This document shows, piece by piece, positions 7,736 to 15,348 of a stretch of DNA of 64,000 bases. Source of the DNA: Bin87 sp963665395 (lineage in GTDB: Bacteria > Chloroflexota > Dehalococcoidia > Lucifugimonadales > UBA3495); contig OY762251.1 of the NCBI GenBank assembly GCA_963665395.2, positions 3,162,001 to 3,226,000 of the forward strand, in the 5' to 3' direction. The stretch's first letter is position 1. Each line of letters begins with the position of its first letter. Position numbers and translations under genes: made by a program. Below the pieces are notes generated by a model. That model was not told the DNA's origin. It did no database searches and saw only the letters and a program-made list of their open reading frames with translations.

Positions 7736-9274
7736 TTGAAAGCGTTACTCAGCGTATTCGATAAAACCGGCATTGAAGATTTGGGTGCGCGACTGGTCAG
7801 CGCCGGCTATGAGTTGATCAGCACCGGCGGCACCCACCGCAGCCTGAGCGACGCCGGCGTGCCCGCGCGCCAGGTGTCCGACGTCACCGGCTCCCCCGAA
7901 ATCCTGGAGGGCCGGGTCAAAACCCTGCACCCGGTCATCCACGGCGGCCTGCTCGCCAGGCGGGATTCTCCGGCCCATATGGATGAACTCAGCCAACACG
8001 GCATCGACGCCATCGATATGGTGGTGGTGAACCTCTATCCCTTCGTGGACACCATCAGCCAAGCCGGCGTTACGCTGGACGACGCCCTGGAAAACATCGA
8101 CATCGGCGGGCCAACCATGCTGCGAGCGGCGGCCAAGAACTTCCCGGCCGTTGCCGTCGTAGTTGATCCCGCCGATTACGATTGGGTAGCCGACGCCCTG
8201 GCCGGCGACGGTCTGGATCTGCAACAGCGGCGCAACCTCGCCGCCAAAGCCTTCCAGCACGTGGCCGTCTATGACGCCGCCGTGGCCGAATACCTGGCAA
8301 GCGACCCGGCCGCTGAAGCGGATATGCCGCAGCAGGTAACCATCGGCCTGACCCGCGTCTCCAGCCTGCGCTACGGCGAAAACCCCCATCAACGCGGAGC
8401 GTTGTACGTTCCCGCAGTAGGCGGAGCCGGCGGTTTGGCGCGGGCCACCCAGTTGCACGGACGGGAGTTGTCTTTCAACAACCTCATGGACGCCGATGCC
8501 GCCTGGCGCACGGTCAGCGACTACGCCGAGCCGTCCGTATGCGTCATCAAGCACGCCAACCCCTGCGGCCTGGCCTCCCGGGATGACGTGGCTGAGGCGT
8601 ATCAGCTTGCTTACGAGGGCGACCCCGTTTCCGCTTTCGGCGGCATCGTCGGCTTCAACCGCACGGTGACCGCCGCCGCCGCCGCGGCCATGGATCCCGT
8701 ATTCTACGAAGTCGTCGTAGCCCCGGCTTACGACGGCGACGCTCTGGAAATCCTGCAACGCAAACGAAATCTGCGGATTTTGTCGGTGGAGCCGGCGATG
8801 AGCGCGCCGGGCACGACCGATTACGACGTGCGCCCCCTCAGCGGCGGCGTGCTGGTGCAGACTCCAGACACCATCGACGAAGACCCGCCGGCGTGGACCA
8901 CAGCAACGGAGCGCGCCCCCACCGCCAGCGAACTGGCCGACCTCGCCTTCGCCTGGAAAGCCGTCAAGCACATCAAGTCCAACGCCATCGCCTTCGTGAA
9001 GGACCGGACGCTCATGGGCATGGGTGCCGGCCAGCCCAACCGCGTGGTCAGCGTCCATCTGTCCCAACGCGCCGCCGGGGAGAAAGCGGCCGGCTGTGTC
9101 CTGGCTTCAGACGCCTTCTTCCCCTTCCCTGATAACATCGAACTGGCCGCCGCTGCCGGCATCACCGCCATCGTCCAACCCGGCGGCTCCATCCGCGACG
9201 ACGAGGTTACCGCCGCCGCCAACCAGGCCGGCATCGCCATGGTGTTCACGGGAGTTCGCCACTTCCGCCACTGA
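7736..9274 (+). CDS. purH: bifunctional AICAR transformylase / IMP cyclohydrolase
   Basis: 512 residues, TTG start with AAGGAG 15-20 bases upstream. Catalyses the last two steps to IMP. The N-terminal MGS-like cyclohydrolase domain shows LLSVFDKTGIEDLG, STGGTHRSL, GRVKTLHPVIHGGLL and NIDIGGPTMLRAAAKN; the transformylase part shows LRYGENPHQRGALY, VIKHANPCGLA, SAFGGIVGFN and the end of the AICARFT fold. Length is standard. The stop codon abuts a dispersed CTCCCTCTCCC repeat. Confidence 0.97.
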   Translation: MKALLSVFDKTGIEDLGARLVSAGYELISTGGTHRSLSDAGVPARQVSDVTGSPEILEGRVKTLHPVIHGGLLARRDSPAHMDELSQHGIDAIDMVVVNLYPFVDTISQAGVTLDDALENIDIGGPTMLRAAAKNFPAVAVVVDPADYDWVADALAGDGLDLQQRRNLAAKAFQHVAVYDAAVAEYLASDPAAEADMPQQVTIGLTRVSSLRYGENPHQRGALYVPAVGGAGGLARATQLHGRELSFNNLMDADAAWRTVSDYAEPSVCVIKHANPCGLASRDDVAEAYQLAYEGDPVSAFGGIVGFNRTVTAAAAAAMDPVFYEVVVAPAYDGDALEILQRKRNLRILSVEPAMSAPGTTDYDVRPLSGGVLVQTPDTIDEDPPAWTTATERAPTASELADLAFAWKAVKHIKSNAIAFVKDRTLMGMGAGQPNRVVSVHLSQRAAGEKAAGCVLASDAFFPFPDNIELAAAAGITAIVQPGGSIRDDEVTAAANQAGIAMVFTGVRHFRH

Positions 9275-9348
9275 CTCCCTCTCCCTTGGGAGTAAGCCAC
9301 TCCGCACTGACTCCCTCTCCCTTGATGGGAGAGGGCCGGGGTGAGGGT
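9273..9348. repeat. dispersed CCCTCTCCC hairpin repeat, two partial copies
   Basis: Two close copies of CACTGACTCCCTCTCCCTT; the second forms the hairpin CCCTCTCCC-TTGAT-GGGAGAGGG (9313..9335) followed by GGGGTGAGGGTG. A near copy lies at 30585..30626. It lies between purH and the next gene and may act as a terminator. Confidence 0.7.
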
Positions 9349-9360
9349 GGCTCTTGCTAT

Positions 9361-9858
9361 ATGGACGCCTATCTGGACATCGAAACCACCGGGTTCATCG
9401 GCGGCAATTCCTACCCCACCGTAGTCGGCATCGCCGTGGATTTTCCCGGCGACTGGTCCGTTGAGCAGCTGGTGGGGGACGACATAACGCCGCCGGCGAT
9501 CCTGCACGTCCTGGAAGGTGTCACCACCATCTACACCTACAACGGCAGCGGCTTTGACCTGCCCTTTCTGGCCTGGCGTCCCGGCATTGACCTCCGCCGG
9601 CGGTTGCGACACCGGGACTTGATGCACGACTGCCACCGCGCCAACCTCTACGGCGGGTTGAAAGCCGTCGAACGCAAGTTAGGCATCAAACGCCAGCTGC
9701 CCGACCTGGACGGCAGTGACGCCGTGCAGCTCTGGCGTAAGTATCAGCAGGGCGACCAAACCGCCCTGACCACGTTGCTGGAATACAACCGCGAAGACGT
9801 CGAAAATCTCTACACCCTGCGGCAAAGGCTGCCCCGACCACGCAGCCGGAGGAGATAA
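9361..9858 (+). CDS. DEDDy 3'-5' exonuclease-like protein (RNase H fold, YprB type)
   Basis: 165 residues from the ATG at 9361; codons upstream fall in the repeat, so the longer frame is rejected. It carries the four acidic exonuclease elements: YLDIETTG (DxE, residues 5-10), YNGSGFDLPFL (NxxxFD), and YNREDVENLY (YxxxD, DEDDy). The family (RNase_H_2, including YprB) is predicted to trim nucleic acid 3' ends. It overlaps the Shine-Dalgarno of the next SDR gene, so the two may be co-translated. Substrate unknown. Confidence 0.82.
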   Translation: MDAYLDIETTGFIGGNSYPTVVGIAVDFPGDWSVEQLVGDDITPPAILHVLEGVTTIYTYNGSGFDLPFLAWRPGIDLRRRLRHRDLMHDCHRANLYGGLKAVERKLGIKRQLPDLDGSDAVQLWRKYQQGDQTALTTLLEYNREDVENLYTLRQRLPRPRSRRR

Positions 9859-9860
9859 CT

Positions 9861-10658
9861 TTGGAACTCGGATTGAAGGGCAAGAACGTCGTTGTAACCG
9901 GCGGCGGCAATAATATCGGCCGGGCGATCGTCCTGGCCTTCGCCGCCGAAGGGAGCAACGTCGCCATCGCGGAGCTGAACCGGGAAGCCGGGCAACGGGT
10001 GGCCCGTGAGGTGAAAGCGATGGCGACCGGCGCGTCGGCGGTGGTGATTGACGCCGACGTTACCGATCCGGCCAAAACCGATCAGATGATGGCCGAAGCC
10101 ATCGACCGCTTGGGCAGCGTGGACGTCCTGGTCAACAACGTGGGCTGGACCATCGACCGCCTCTTCATGGAAAAATCCCGCCACGAGCACGTCAAGGAAG
10201 TGGACATAAACCTATGGGGCGCCATCAACTGCATCCACGCCGCGCTGCCCCACATGATCGAGCGGCAACAAGGCTCCATCGTCAGCATCAGCAGCGACGC
10301 CGGCCGCATGGGCGAGTATCGAGAGGCGGTCTATTCCGCCTGCAAAGCCGGCGTCATCGCCCTCAGCAAATCGCTGGCCCGCGAAAACGGCCGCTATGGC
10401 ATTCGCTTCAACATGGTTTGCCCCGGCCTGGTGGTGCCGGAACCGTCGGAAATCGCCGGAACCGAAAGTATGTGGGCGCAAGGCATGGGCGACCTGTTCA
10501 CCGAAGAGGTCGTGGAACGGGCGAAACGCGCCTACCCGCTGCGTCGTATTGCGACCGCGCCGGAGATTGCCAATGCGGTGGTGTTCCTCGCCTCCGACGC
10601 CGCCAGCTTCATCACCGGCCAAACCCTGAGCGTTTCGGGCGGCTATACTATGATGTAG
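9861..10658 (+). CDS. SDR family oxidoreductase
   Basis: 265 residues, TTG start with GGAGGAG just upstream. Classical short-chain dehydrogenase: cofactor loop VVTGGGNNIGRAIV (about 9-22), NNVG motif, Ser in SISSDAG, and catalytic YSACK. The C-terminus GQTLSVSGGYTM is typical of the FabG-like group. It follows the exonuclease with a two-base gap. Substrate cannot be told. Confidence 0.88.
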   Translation: MELGLKGKNVVVTGGGNNIGRAIVLAFAAEGSNVAIAELNREAGQRVAREVKAMATGASAVVIDADVTDPAKTDQMMAEAIDRLGSVDVLVNNVGWTIDRLFMEKSRHEHVKEVDINLWGAINCIHAALPHMIERQQGSIVSISSDAGRMGEYREAVYSACKAGVIALSKSLARENGRYGIRFNMVCPGLVVPEPSEIAGTESMWAQGMGDLFTEEVVERAKRAYPLRRIATAPEIANAVVFLASDAASFITGQTLSVSGGYTMM

Positions 10659-10878
10659 CCGGCCGTATCATTTGTTGCTACCCCGCTCAGGGGTATCGCA
10701 TATGGACGGTTTAAGGCCCGTCATTCCGGCGAAAGCCGGAATCCAAGCGTTTCCACAACCAAATCGCTACGCGACAGCAAGCGTTTCTGGATTTCCCCTT
10801 TCGCGGGAATGACCGAAACGGAACGGTTTGACGCTTGGTAACTCAATTTGACGACACGCCTTAGGAGCAAGGCCGTCG
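10659..10878. repeat. intergenic REP-type repeat
   Basis: Non-coding 220 bases. Holds TATCGCATATGG (about 10694) followed by CGTCATTCCGGCGAAAGCCG and, about 55 bases on, a degenerate opposing half with GCGGGAATGACCGAAACGG. Related copies are at 20370 and 43207. No gene seen. Confidence 0.6.
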
Positions 10879-11924
10879 TTAAGGAGTAGGTCTGTGCGGC
10901 AAGTAATAATACGGGTCCCCTTGAAAGTTCGCCGGCTCGCTAAACAAGCCGGCCCGCTTTGACGTCAACTCGGCTAGTATATCCGGCGCCAAGCCTGACA
11001 CTCCGTACAACGACGCTACGGATTCAAATTGGCGAGGCCCATCCACTTTGGCGCCATCGAGGAACGCGCCTTGCAGCGTGGCATCGGTCATATCAGCGCC
11101 ACGCAGGTCAGCTCCCTCTAGCCGCGCCTTGTTTAGATTGGCGTTGTTGAGCCGGCAGTTTCGCAGGTCGGCTTGGCGCAGGTTCGCCTCTTGCAAGTCT
11201 GCGGAAACCAGCCGGGCGCTATGCAGGTTACATCCGGCGAGCCAGGCTTTGTACAGGTTAGACCGATCCAATATAACGCCGGGCATCTCAGCGTTTTCCA
11301 AGGCCAGCCCTGCAAGATAGGCGCGGCTGAGGTTGTGCTCCTTGCCCCGGAACGTGGTAGGCCCATGCCCCGTGAAAAGAGCCTCCATTGCAACCTGGCG
11401 GTCATACGGTAGCTTCTTCATCGTCGGTTTCCTCACGCTGGTTAATGTAGGACTCGACTATCGTCAACACGGCGTCTTGGTATTCAGGATAATCTCGGGC
11501 GATGAAGTCAGCGACAAAATGCCACCCGTCCGCACTATGTCGGATTCAGACCCTAACAGCTCTACCGCATCCTTGAATTGCTCAGCGGCGTTTCTCTTTA
11601 CGGTAGATTCCGCCGTCCGTATCGCAGCGCTGGCAGTGTTTTCGGCGGCGTCGGCGCGGCGATGGGTCGTCCAGAGCTGGACGGCGACGAATACAGCTGC
11701 GACTATTATCGCATTGAATTCCAAAAGCGGGGAGTGCTGACGCCGATTCCACTCGCCATAGCCCGCAATATATCAGGAAGCCCGGGAATTCGGTAAGCGA
11801 GCCATGCCAGCAGCGATACCAGGCCGTAGAGCACCACGGCCATGAACAACGCGCCGAGTACCATGGTGGCAAGGTTTCTGGCGAGCAGATCCTTCAATCT
11901 GATCCAGTAAGTTTCAGTCGGCAT
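10879..11924 (-). pseudogene. pentapeptide-repeat membrane protein, frameshifted into pieces
   Basis: Three consecutive frames on the minus strand join into one family architecture. 11706..11924 encodes an N-terminal two-TM segment (MPTETYWIRLKDLLARN on). 11464..11724 continues with a TM and the stretch NAAEQFKDAVELLGS then IVRTGGI. A third frame reads VADFIARDYPEYQDAV. 10879..11436 encodes about 180 residues of A(D/N)LXX pentapeptide repeats. Breaks lie at a CCCC run (~11733), a TTTT run (~11518) and near 11440. Homologues carry all parts in one chain. The C-terminal part (GTG 11436 or ATG 11421) might still be translated alone. Homopolymer positions mean sequencing error cannot be excluded. 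Confidence 0.75.
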
Positions 11925-11945
11925 AATTGGGATTTGTGAATGCCG

Positions 11946-12509
11946 CTACTCCCGCCAATTGCGATGGTCGCGCAGGTCAACGTACATATGCTCATAGATT
12001 TCCAAATCTCTTTGGCCTCTATTGTTGTCGTACCTCACTGATGCGTGCACGCTCGTAATCATCGGCTCGGTCAATTGGGTCAAGTCAACGTACTCGGGCA
12101 GTGCCAATTTAGCCGTTAGGACATTGCCGTGCAGTGCTACCCGTCCGTGATCGTCCCATGAATTAGCGTCGGTCGAAAAGTCCCAGCCTTTGTAATTTAC
12201 GTGAACGTTTGCGTGGGCACTGCTAAAATGCCAACCTTCCGGCGGCGGATTATTCACGATGCTCGTCACCACCAGCCGGTGCTGCGATCTTTCGTACACC
12301 ATGCCGGTTGACAAGCTCAGCGGCCCGTTCAAGCTCAACGGAGGCAACGGCGTCGGAGTAGGCGTGGGATGGATGTGCAGGGTGCCGTCATCATGGGCTT
12401 GGGCCGGCATCCTGCTTTGGCTGGTCAACGATACCACCAACACTGCCAGCGACAGCATCAGCGCTACTGCTACTATGACGCCTTTCCGGTCTTTGATCAA
12501 TCTGCGCAT
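11946..12509 (-). CDS. secreted or membrane-anchored protein, unknown
   Basis: 187 residues with an N-terminal signal/anchor (VIVAVALMLSLAVLVVSL, about 11-28), a His-containing spacer, a Thr-Pro linker (HPTPTPTPLPP) and a C-terminal beta-rich domain of about 120 residues (LSLNGPLSLSTGMVYERS to the end). I do not recognise the domain. A GGGGGG site lies just before the ATG. A candidate structured RNA (12548..12662) ends 38 bases upstream and could be its leader. Confidence 0.6.
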   Translation of the reverse strand: MRRLIKDRKGVIVAVALMLSLAVLVVSLTSQSRMPAQAHDDGTLHIHPTPTPTPLPPLSLNGPLSLSTGMVYERSQHRLVVTSIVNNPPPEGWHFSSAHANVHVNYKGWDFSTDANSWDDHGRVALHGNVLTAKLALPEYVDLTQLTEPMITSVHASVRYDNNRGQRDLEIYEHMYVDLRDHRNWRE

Positions 12510-12547
12510 TCTGGAACCCCCCTTGCGGCTTCAGGATTTGGCTACTT

Positions 12548-12662
12548 GCTACAGTCACCGGGTCCCATTGGCGCAAGCCCCGCAAGGGAGGCAGAATGCC
12601 GAATCCCTGGCGGAGGACTCGCACCAGGAGCCGCAAAGCTCCCAATGGACCCTGACTGTAGC
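12548..12662 (+). ncRNA. candidate structured RNA with long closing stem
   Basis: A 21- to 24-base inverted repeat (12548..12571 with 12642..12662, a few mismatches and bulges) encloses several small hairpins: GGC-GCAA-GCC, CCC-GCAA-GGG, GGCA-GAA-TGCC, CCTGG...CCAGG and GGAGC-CGCAAA-GCTCC. GNRA-type GCAA loops favour the plus strand as the RNA. A strong hairpin (12720..12744) follows. On the minus strand it would instead be the leader of the 11946..12509 gene. It does not match any riboswitch consensus I know well. Confidence 0.45.
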
Positions 12663-12719
12663 GCAGCCACCTTACCCCAACCGCAGGCGGCTTTCAAGCG
12701 TTGCAGGTGGCAAAAGTTT

Positions 12720-12744
12720 GGGGGCGATGCGCAGCATCGCCCCC
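12720..12744 (-). terminator. strong hairpin after the tandem-domain gene
   Basis: Perfect 11-bp stem GGGGGCGATGC / GCATCGCCCCC with a GCA loop. It lies 26 bases past the stop of the 12770..13573 gene; on that strand it is followed by AAACTTTTG, a weak U tract. It could also end a plus-strand RNA from 12548. Confidence 0.6.
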
Positions 12745-12769
12745 GTTGGCCTTGCCTATCGGAAAGCGC

Positions 12770-13573
12770 CTACTGCTGGTTCGTCCCAACCAACGCCCAA
12801 GCCTTCTCCTCCATCGAGGGGATGACGGCCTGCACCAGGTCGTTGTCCACGTTGGCGGCTACGGTGGGGTAGCCGGCGCGGTCAATCATGCTGGCCAGGT
12901 TGCCGGACTTGAACTGGTCCAGGGTCCAGGCCAGCGTGTTGCCGCTGGTGGTCACATCCCAGTAAATCCGCACGTCCTGGTTGCGCGGGCCGTAGTGGTA
13001 GTGCGGCGCGATCTCGAAGCAGTCGAAAGCCAGCAGCTCGAACTCCTGCCCCAGGTGGTCGGTCAGCACGTGGATGGCCACGCCCCGGTCGTTGGCCGCG
13101 CCGATGTTGGAGCGGAACTCAACGCCGAACCGGATGTTGCCGGCCTCGTAGATGTGGTCGCCGCGGAAGTGCGTGACCGTGCGCCGCTCGCCCCGGGCCT
13201 TGTCCAGCGCGCACGCCTCCACCTCGTCCATCTTGTTGCCATCGACGCCCTGGGCCTCCACGGCGGCGGCCAGCTCATCGTAGCCGGCTCGGCGCACCAT
13301 CGCGGGCAGGTTGCTGCGGATGTTCTTCAACGTCCAGCCCAGCGGCGTGCCGACGGTGGTCTTGTCCATGTGCAGCCGGATGTTCATGTTCTCCGGGCCA
13401 TAGTGGTAGTGCGGGTCCTGGTCGAAGCAGTCGAACCGAAGGATCTCGGTGTCGTCGCCATCGACGTCGCCGTACACCTGGACCATCAGGCCCTGGTCCG
13501 GCATGATCTCCGCCCGGTACGACAGAGCTACGTCCACCGGCCCGATGTTGATAATGGTGTCTCCCTTTTCCAT
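12770..13573 (-). CDS. tandem-domain protein with two HYHYGP repeats, unknown function
   Basis: 267 residues; GAGGAGG precedes the ATG at 13573, so a longer upstream frame is rejected. Two homologous halves of about 125 residues: the first has LRFDCFDQDPHYHYGPEN, TPLGWTL and MVRRAGYDELA; the second has LAFDCFEIAPHYHYGPRN, NTLAWTL and MIDRAGYPTVA. The repeated DCF-x4-PHYHYGP block is rich in His/Asp/Tyr and may be a metal or ligand site. No signal peptide. I do not recognise the family with confidence. It is divergent from the SprT-like gene. Confidence 0.75.
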   Translation of the reverse strand: MEKGDTIINIGPVDVALSYRAEIMPDQGLMVQVYGDVDGDDTEILRFDCFDQDPHYHYGPENMNIRLHMDKTTVGTPLGWTLKNIRSNLPAMVRRAGYDELAAAVEAQGVDGNKMDEVEACALDKARGERRTVTHFRGDHIYEAGNIRFGVEFRSNIGAANDRGVAIHVLTDHLGQEFELLAFDCFEIAPHYHYGPRNQDVRIYWDVTTSGNTLAWTLDQFKSGNLASMIDRAGYPTVAANVDNDLVQAVIPSMEEKAWALVGTNQQ

Positions 13574-13748
13574 GAGCTCGCCTCCTCGTGGAATGCGGAT
13601 TGATTTCGGCGGCTGCATCATTGCAACCGTCCCTGTTTTTGCGATTATAGCATCGCGGGCGATAATGGCAAGAACGCTTTTCAAAAGTTCGCCCAAACCC
13701 GGAACGGCAATTCGGCGGCGCAGTATAATCGTGGCACGGAGAAATTGA

Positions 13749-14450
13749 ATGGCAGCACGACGGCGCAGCCATGTTGGCGCGGATTTCATAGGAGCCGCCA
13801 GCCCCGTGGGGAGCGTGGTCCGGTTTCGCGGAACCGGCGGTCAAGTAACGCGAGGACGGATCGGTTCGCTCCGCACCAACCATGCCGACGTGATAGGCGA
13901 CGACGGCAACGAGTGGGAGGTGCTTTACACGGCCATCATTGCAGTTGAGAGCGCCCCGGTTGCCGAATGTACCCTACGGGAAACTGAGGCGATGGCAAAA
14001 CGCCTGCTGGTGGAACACCAGGCGACGGGCAAGGTGGATCGGCGGTGGACTTTCGGCTTCGACCTTGCCACCACCCGCGCCGGCGTCTGTCGCTACCGCG
14101 AGCGGCGTATCGACTTGGCCGTGAGCTATTGCCTGGCCGCAACCCGCGCCGAAATTGAGGACACCATCTTGCACGAGATAGCCCACGCTATCGTCGGCCC
14201 GCAGCACAACCACGATGCGGTCTGGAAAGCCAAAGCCCGCGAAATCGGCTGCCAGGGCGAAAGATGTCACCGGGTGCAACAGTCCGTCCCCAAATGGGTC
14301 GGCGAGTGCGGTTGCGGACAACAGTGGTTCCGCCACGTTTTGCAACGGCGGATGATCGGCAACCGGATCTGCGCCAAATGCCGCGGCGCCATAACCTGGC
14401 GCCGGAACCGCTCGGCGGCTTCCGGGATGGGCGCTTCCAGCGAAGCCTAG
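13749..14450 (+). CDS. SprT-like zinc metalloprotease domain protein
   Basis: 233 residues. A beta-rich SH3-like N-terminal part (about 12-65), then a SprT-like domain with the zinc site HEIAH (142-146) and a third ligand His155 in NHDAVW, and a zinc ribbon with Cys187/Cys189 and Cys208/Cys211. Similar proteins act on DNA-protein crosslinks in other organisms, though bacterial roles are little known. It is a single gene between divergent neighbours. Confidence 0.8.
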   Translation: MAARRRSHVGADFIGAASPVGSVVRFRGTGGQVTRGRIGSLRTNHADVIGDDGNEWEVLYTAIIAVESAPVAECTLRETEAMAKRLLVEHQATGKVDRRWTFGFDLATTRAGVCRYRERRIDLAVSYCLAATRAEIEDTILHEIAHAIVGPQHNHDAVWKAKAREIGCQGERCHRVQQSVPKWVGECGCGQQWFRHVLQRRMIGNRICAKCRGAITWRRNRSAASGMGASSEA

Positions 14451-14527
14451 CCGAATCGGAAGGTGAGATTGCGCCACCTACAGGCTGAGGAGGCGGTTAA
14501 CGAAACGGGCTACTTTGGGGCGGTCGG

Positions 14528-14660
14528 GGTAGCGTTCCGTTTTAGGTGGTTTGGTTTTTGTCATTGCGAGCGTAGCGTGGCAATCCCGTTGGCGTAGCAG
14601 CGGTTTTAGTCGCTCGGATACCCTGCTGGGGAACTGAACCACCTAAATTGCAACGCTACC
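14528..14660. repeat. MITE, 133 bp (core type B)
   Basis: Terminal inverted repeats: GGTAGCGTTCCGTTTTAGG at the left and the inverse of GGTAGCGTTGCAATTTAGG at the right, each followed by TGGTT. The interior carries TTGTCATTGCGAGCGTAGCG and CGTTGGCGTAGCAG. A near-identical copy is at 40301..40433. The same ends with another core occur at 29904 and 37210. No coding capacity. Confidence 0.85.
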
Positions 14661-14976
14661 GGCGGTCGGCGGCTATTTGACGGCGGGTTAACCGGCCATG
14701 ATAAAAGTGAGCATGAAAACGTTCCGCAGTGTCAAAATCGGAAAACCACTGCGGCCTATGGTGCAAGGCCGCCAGTTGCCTGACGACATCTTTCATAGCG
14801 CCGTGGCTGTCGTAATACCATCCGTGCTCCAAAGCAACCGCTATTAGCGCGTGAGCCGCTGCGCCCCATAGCAACTCGGCGCCGTTGAACTCGTCTCCAG
14901 CCGTGAATTCGCGCACTGACTTGTCCAGAAATTGGCGCGCTATGTTAGCGTGCCGACTTTGCATGAAGGTGGTCAT
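14656..14976 (-). CDS. HEPN-like small protein 2
   Basis: 106 residues, mostly helical. The stretch REFTAGDEFNGAELLWGAAA then HALIAVALEHGW is clearly paralogous to the preceding gene (REFAAGNPLAATERLWDAV...ALSAVAQHNGW), pointing to tandem duplication. The pattern (helix, AGD/AGN, helix with W and AL) resembles HEPN/PaREP1-type proteins, many of which act in toxin-antitoxin or defence modules. A clear RX4-6H catalytic motif is not evident. It overlaps the previous gene by 32 bases. Its stop codon lies inside the end of the neighbouring MITE. Confidence 0.65.
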   Translation of the reverse strand: MTTFMQSRHANIARQFLDKSVREFTAGDEFNGAELLWGAAAHALIAVALEHGWYYDSHGAMKDVVRQLAALHHRPQWFSDFDTAERFHAHFYHGRLTRRQIAADRR

Positions 14977-15343
14977 TGCGTGCGTCCAGCTCTTTGACCA
15001 TACCGATGACCCAGTTAACCATCATCCGGGCATCATCGGCGCATTCATCCTCAGGGACAAAAAAGCCGTAGCGTACTTTGTCCGGCTGGTACTCCATTGC
15101 GGAAAAACCACTGAGCAGAGGTTCATCCTCGTCGTCATCCAACTCATTTAGCCGCTCGGCGACGGCGTACAGTTCATCTCGGTCAGAGTGCGGCCAACCG
15201 TTGTGCTGGGCTACCGCCGACAGGGCGCAGACCACGGCATCCCACAGCCGTTCAGTGGCGGCCAAGGGGTTGCCGGCGGCGAACTCGCGGTCGGCGGCCG
15301 CGAGGTATTCCTGGATTTTCTGCTTTTGTTCCGTGGTAATCAT
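14945..15343 (-). CDS. HEPN-like small protein 1
   Basis: 132 residues, helical. Core AADREFAAGNPLAATERLWD followed by ALSAVAQHNGWPHSDRDELY matches the HEPN/PaREP1-like pattern; an acidic insert (ELDDDEDEPL) and a C-terminal helix ending NDHLHAKSAR follow. It starts five bases after the stop of the nuclease-like gene and overlaps the next HEPN gene, so the three form one operon. The function is inferred only from context. Confidence 0.65.
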   Translation of the reverse strand: MITTEQKQKIQEYLAAADREFAAGNPLAATERLWDAVVCALSAVAQHNGWPHSDRDELYAVAERLNELDDDEDEPLLSGFSAMEYQPDKVRYGFFVPEDECADDARMMVNWVIGMVKELDARNDHLHAKSAR

Positions 15344-15348
15344 TTGCC

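Noticed and set aside
12548..12662. Signal recognition particle RNA
   Set aside because: Only the GCAAGGGAGGCAG part is loosely similar; the conserved GGAAGG loop and AGCAG bulge are not present as required.
14451..14655. Prophage or plasmid origin for the 14.6-16.5 kb operon
   Set aside because: No integrase, tRNA junction or phage structural gene was seen; only a MITE is adjacent.
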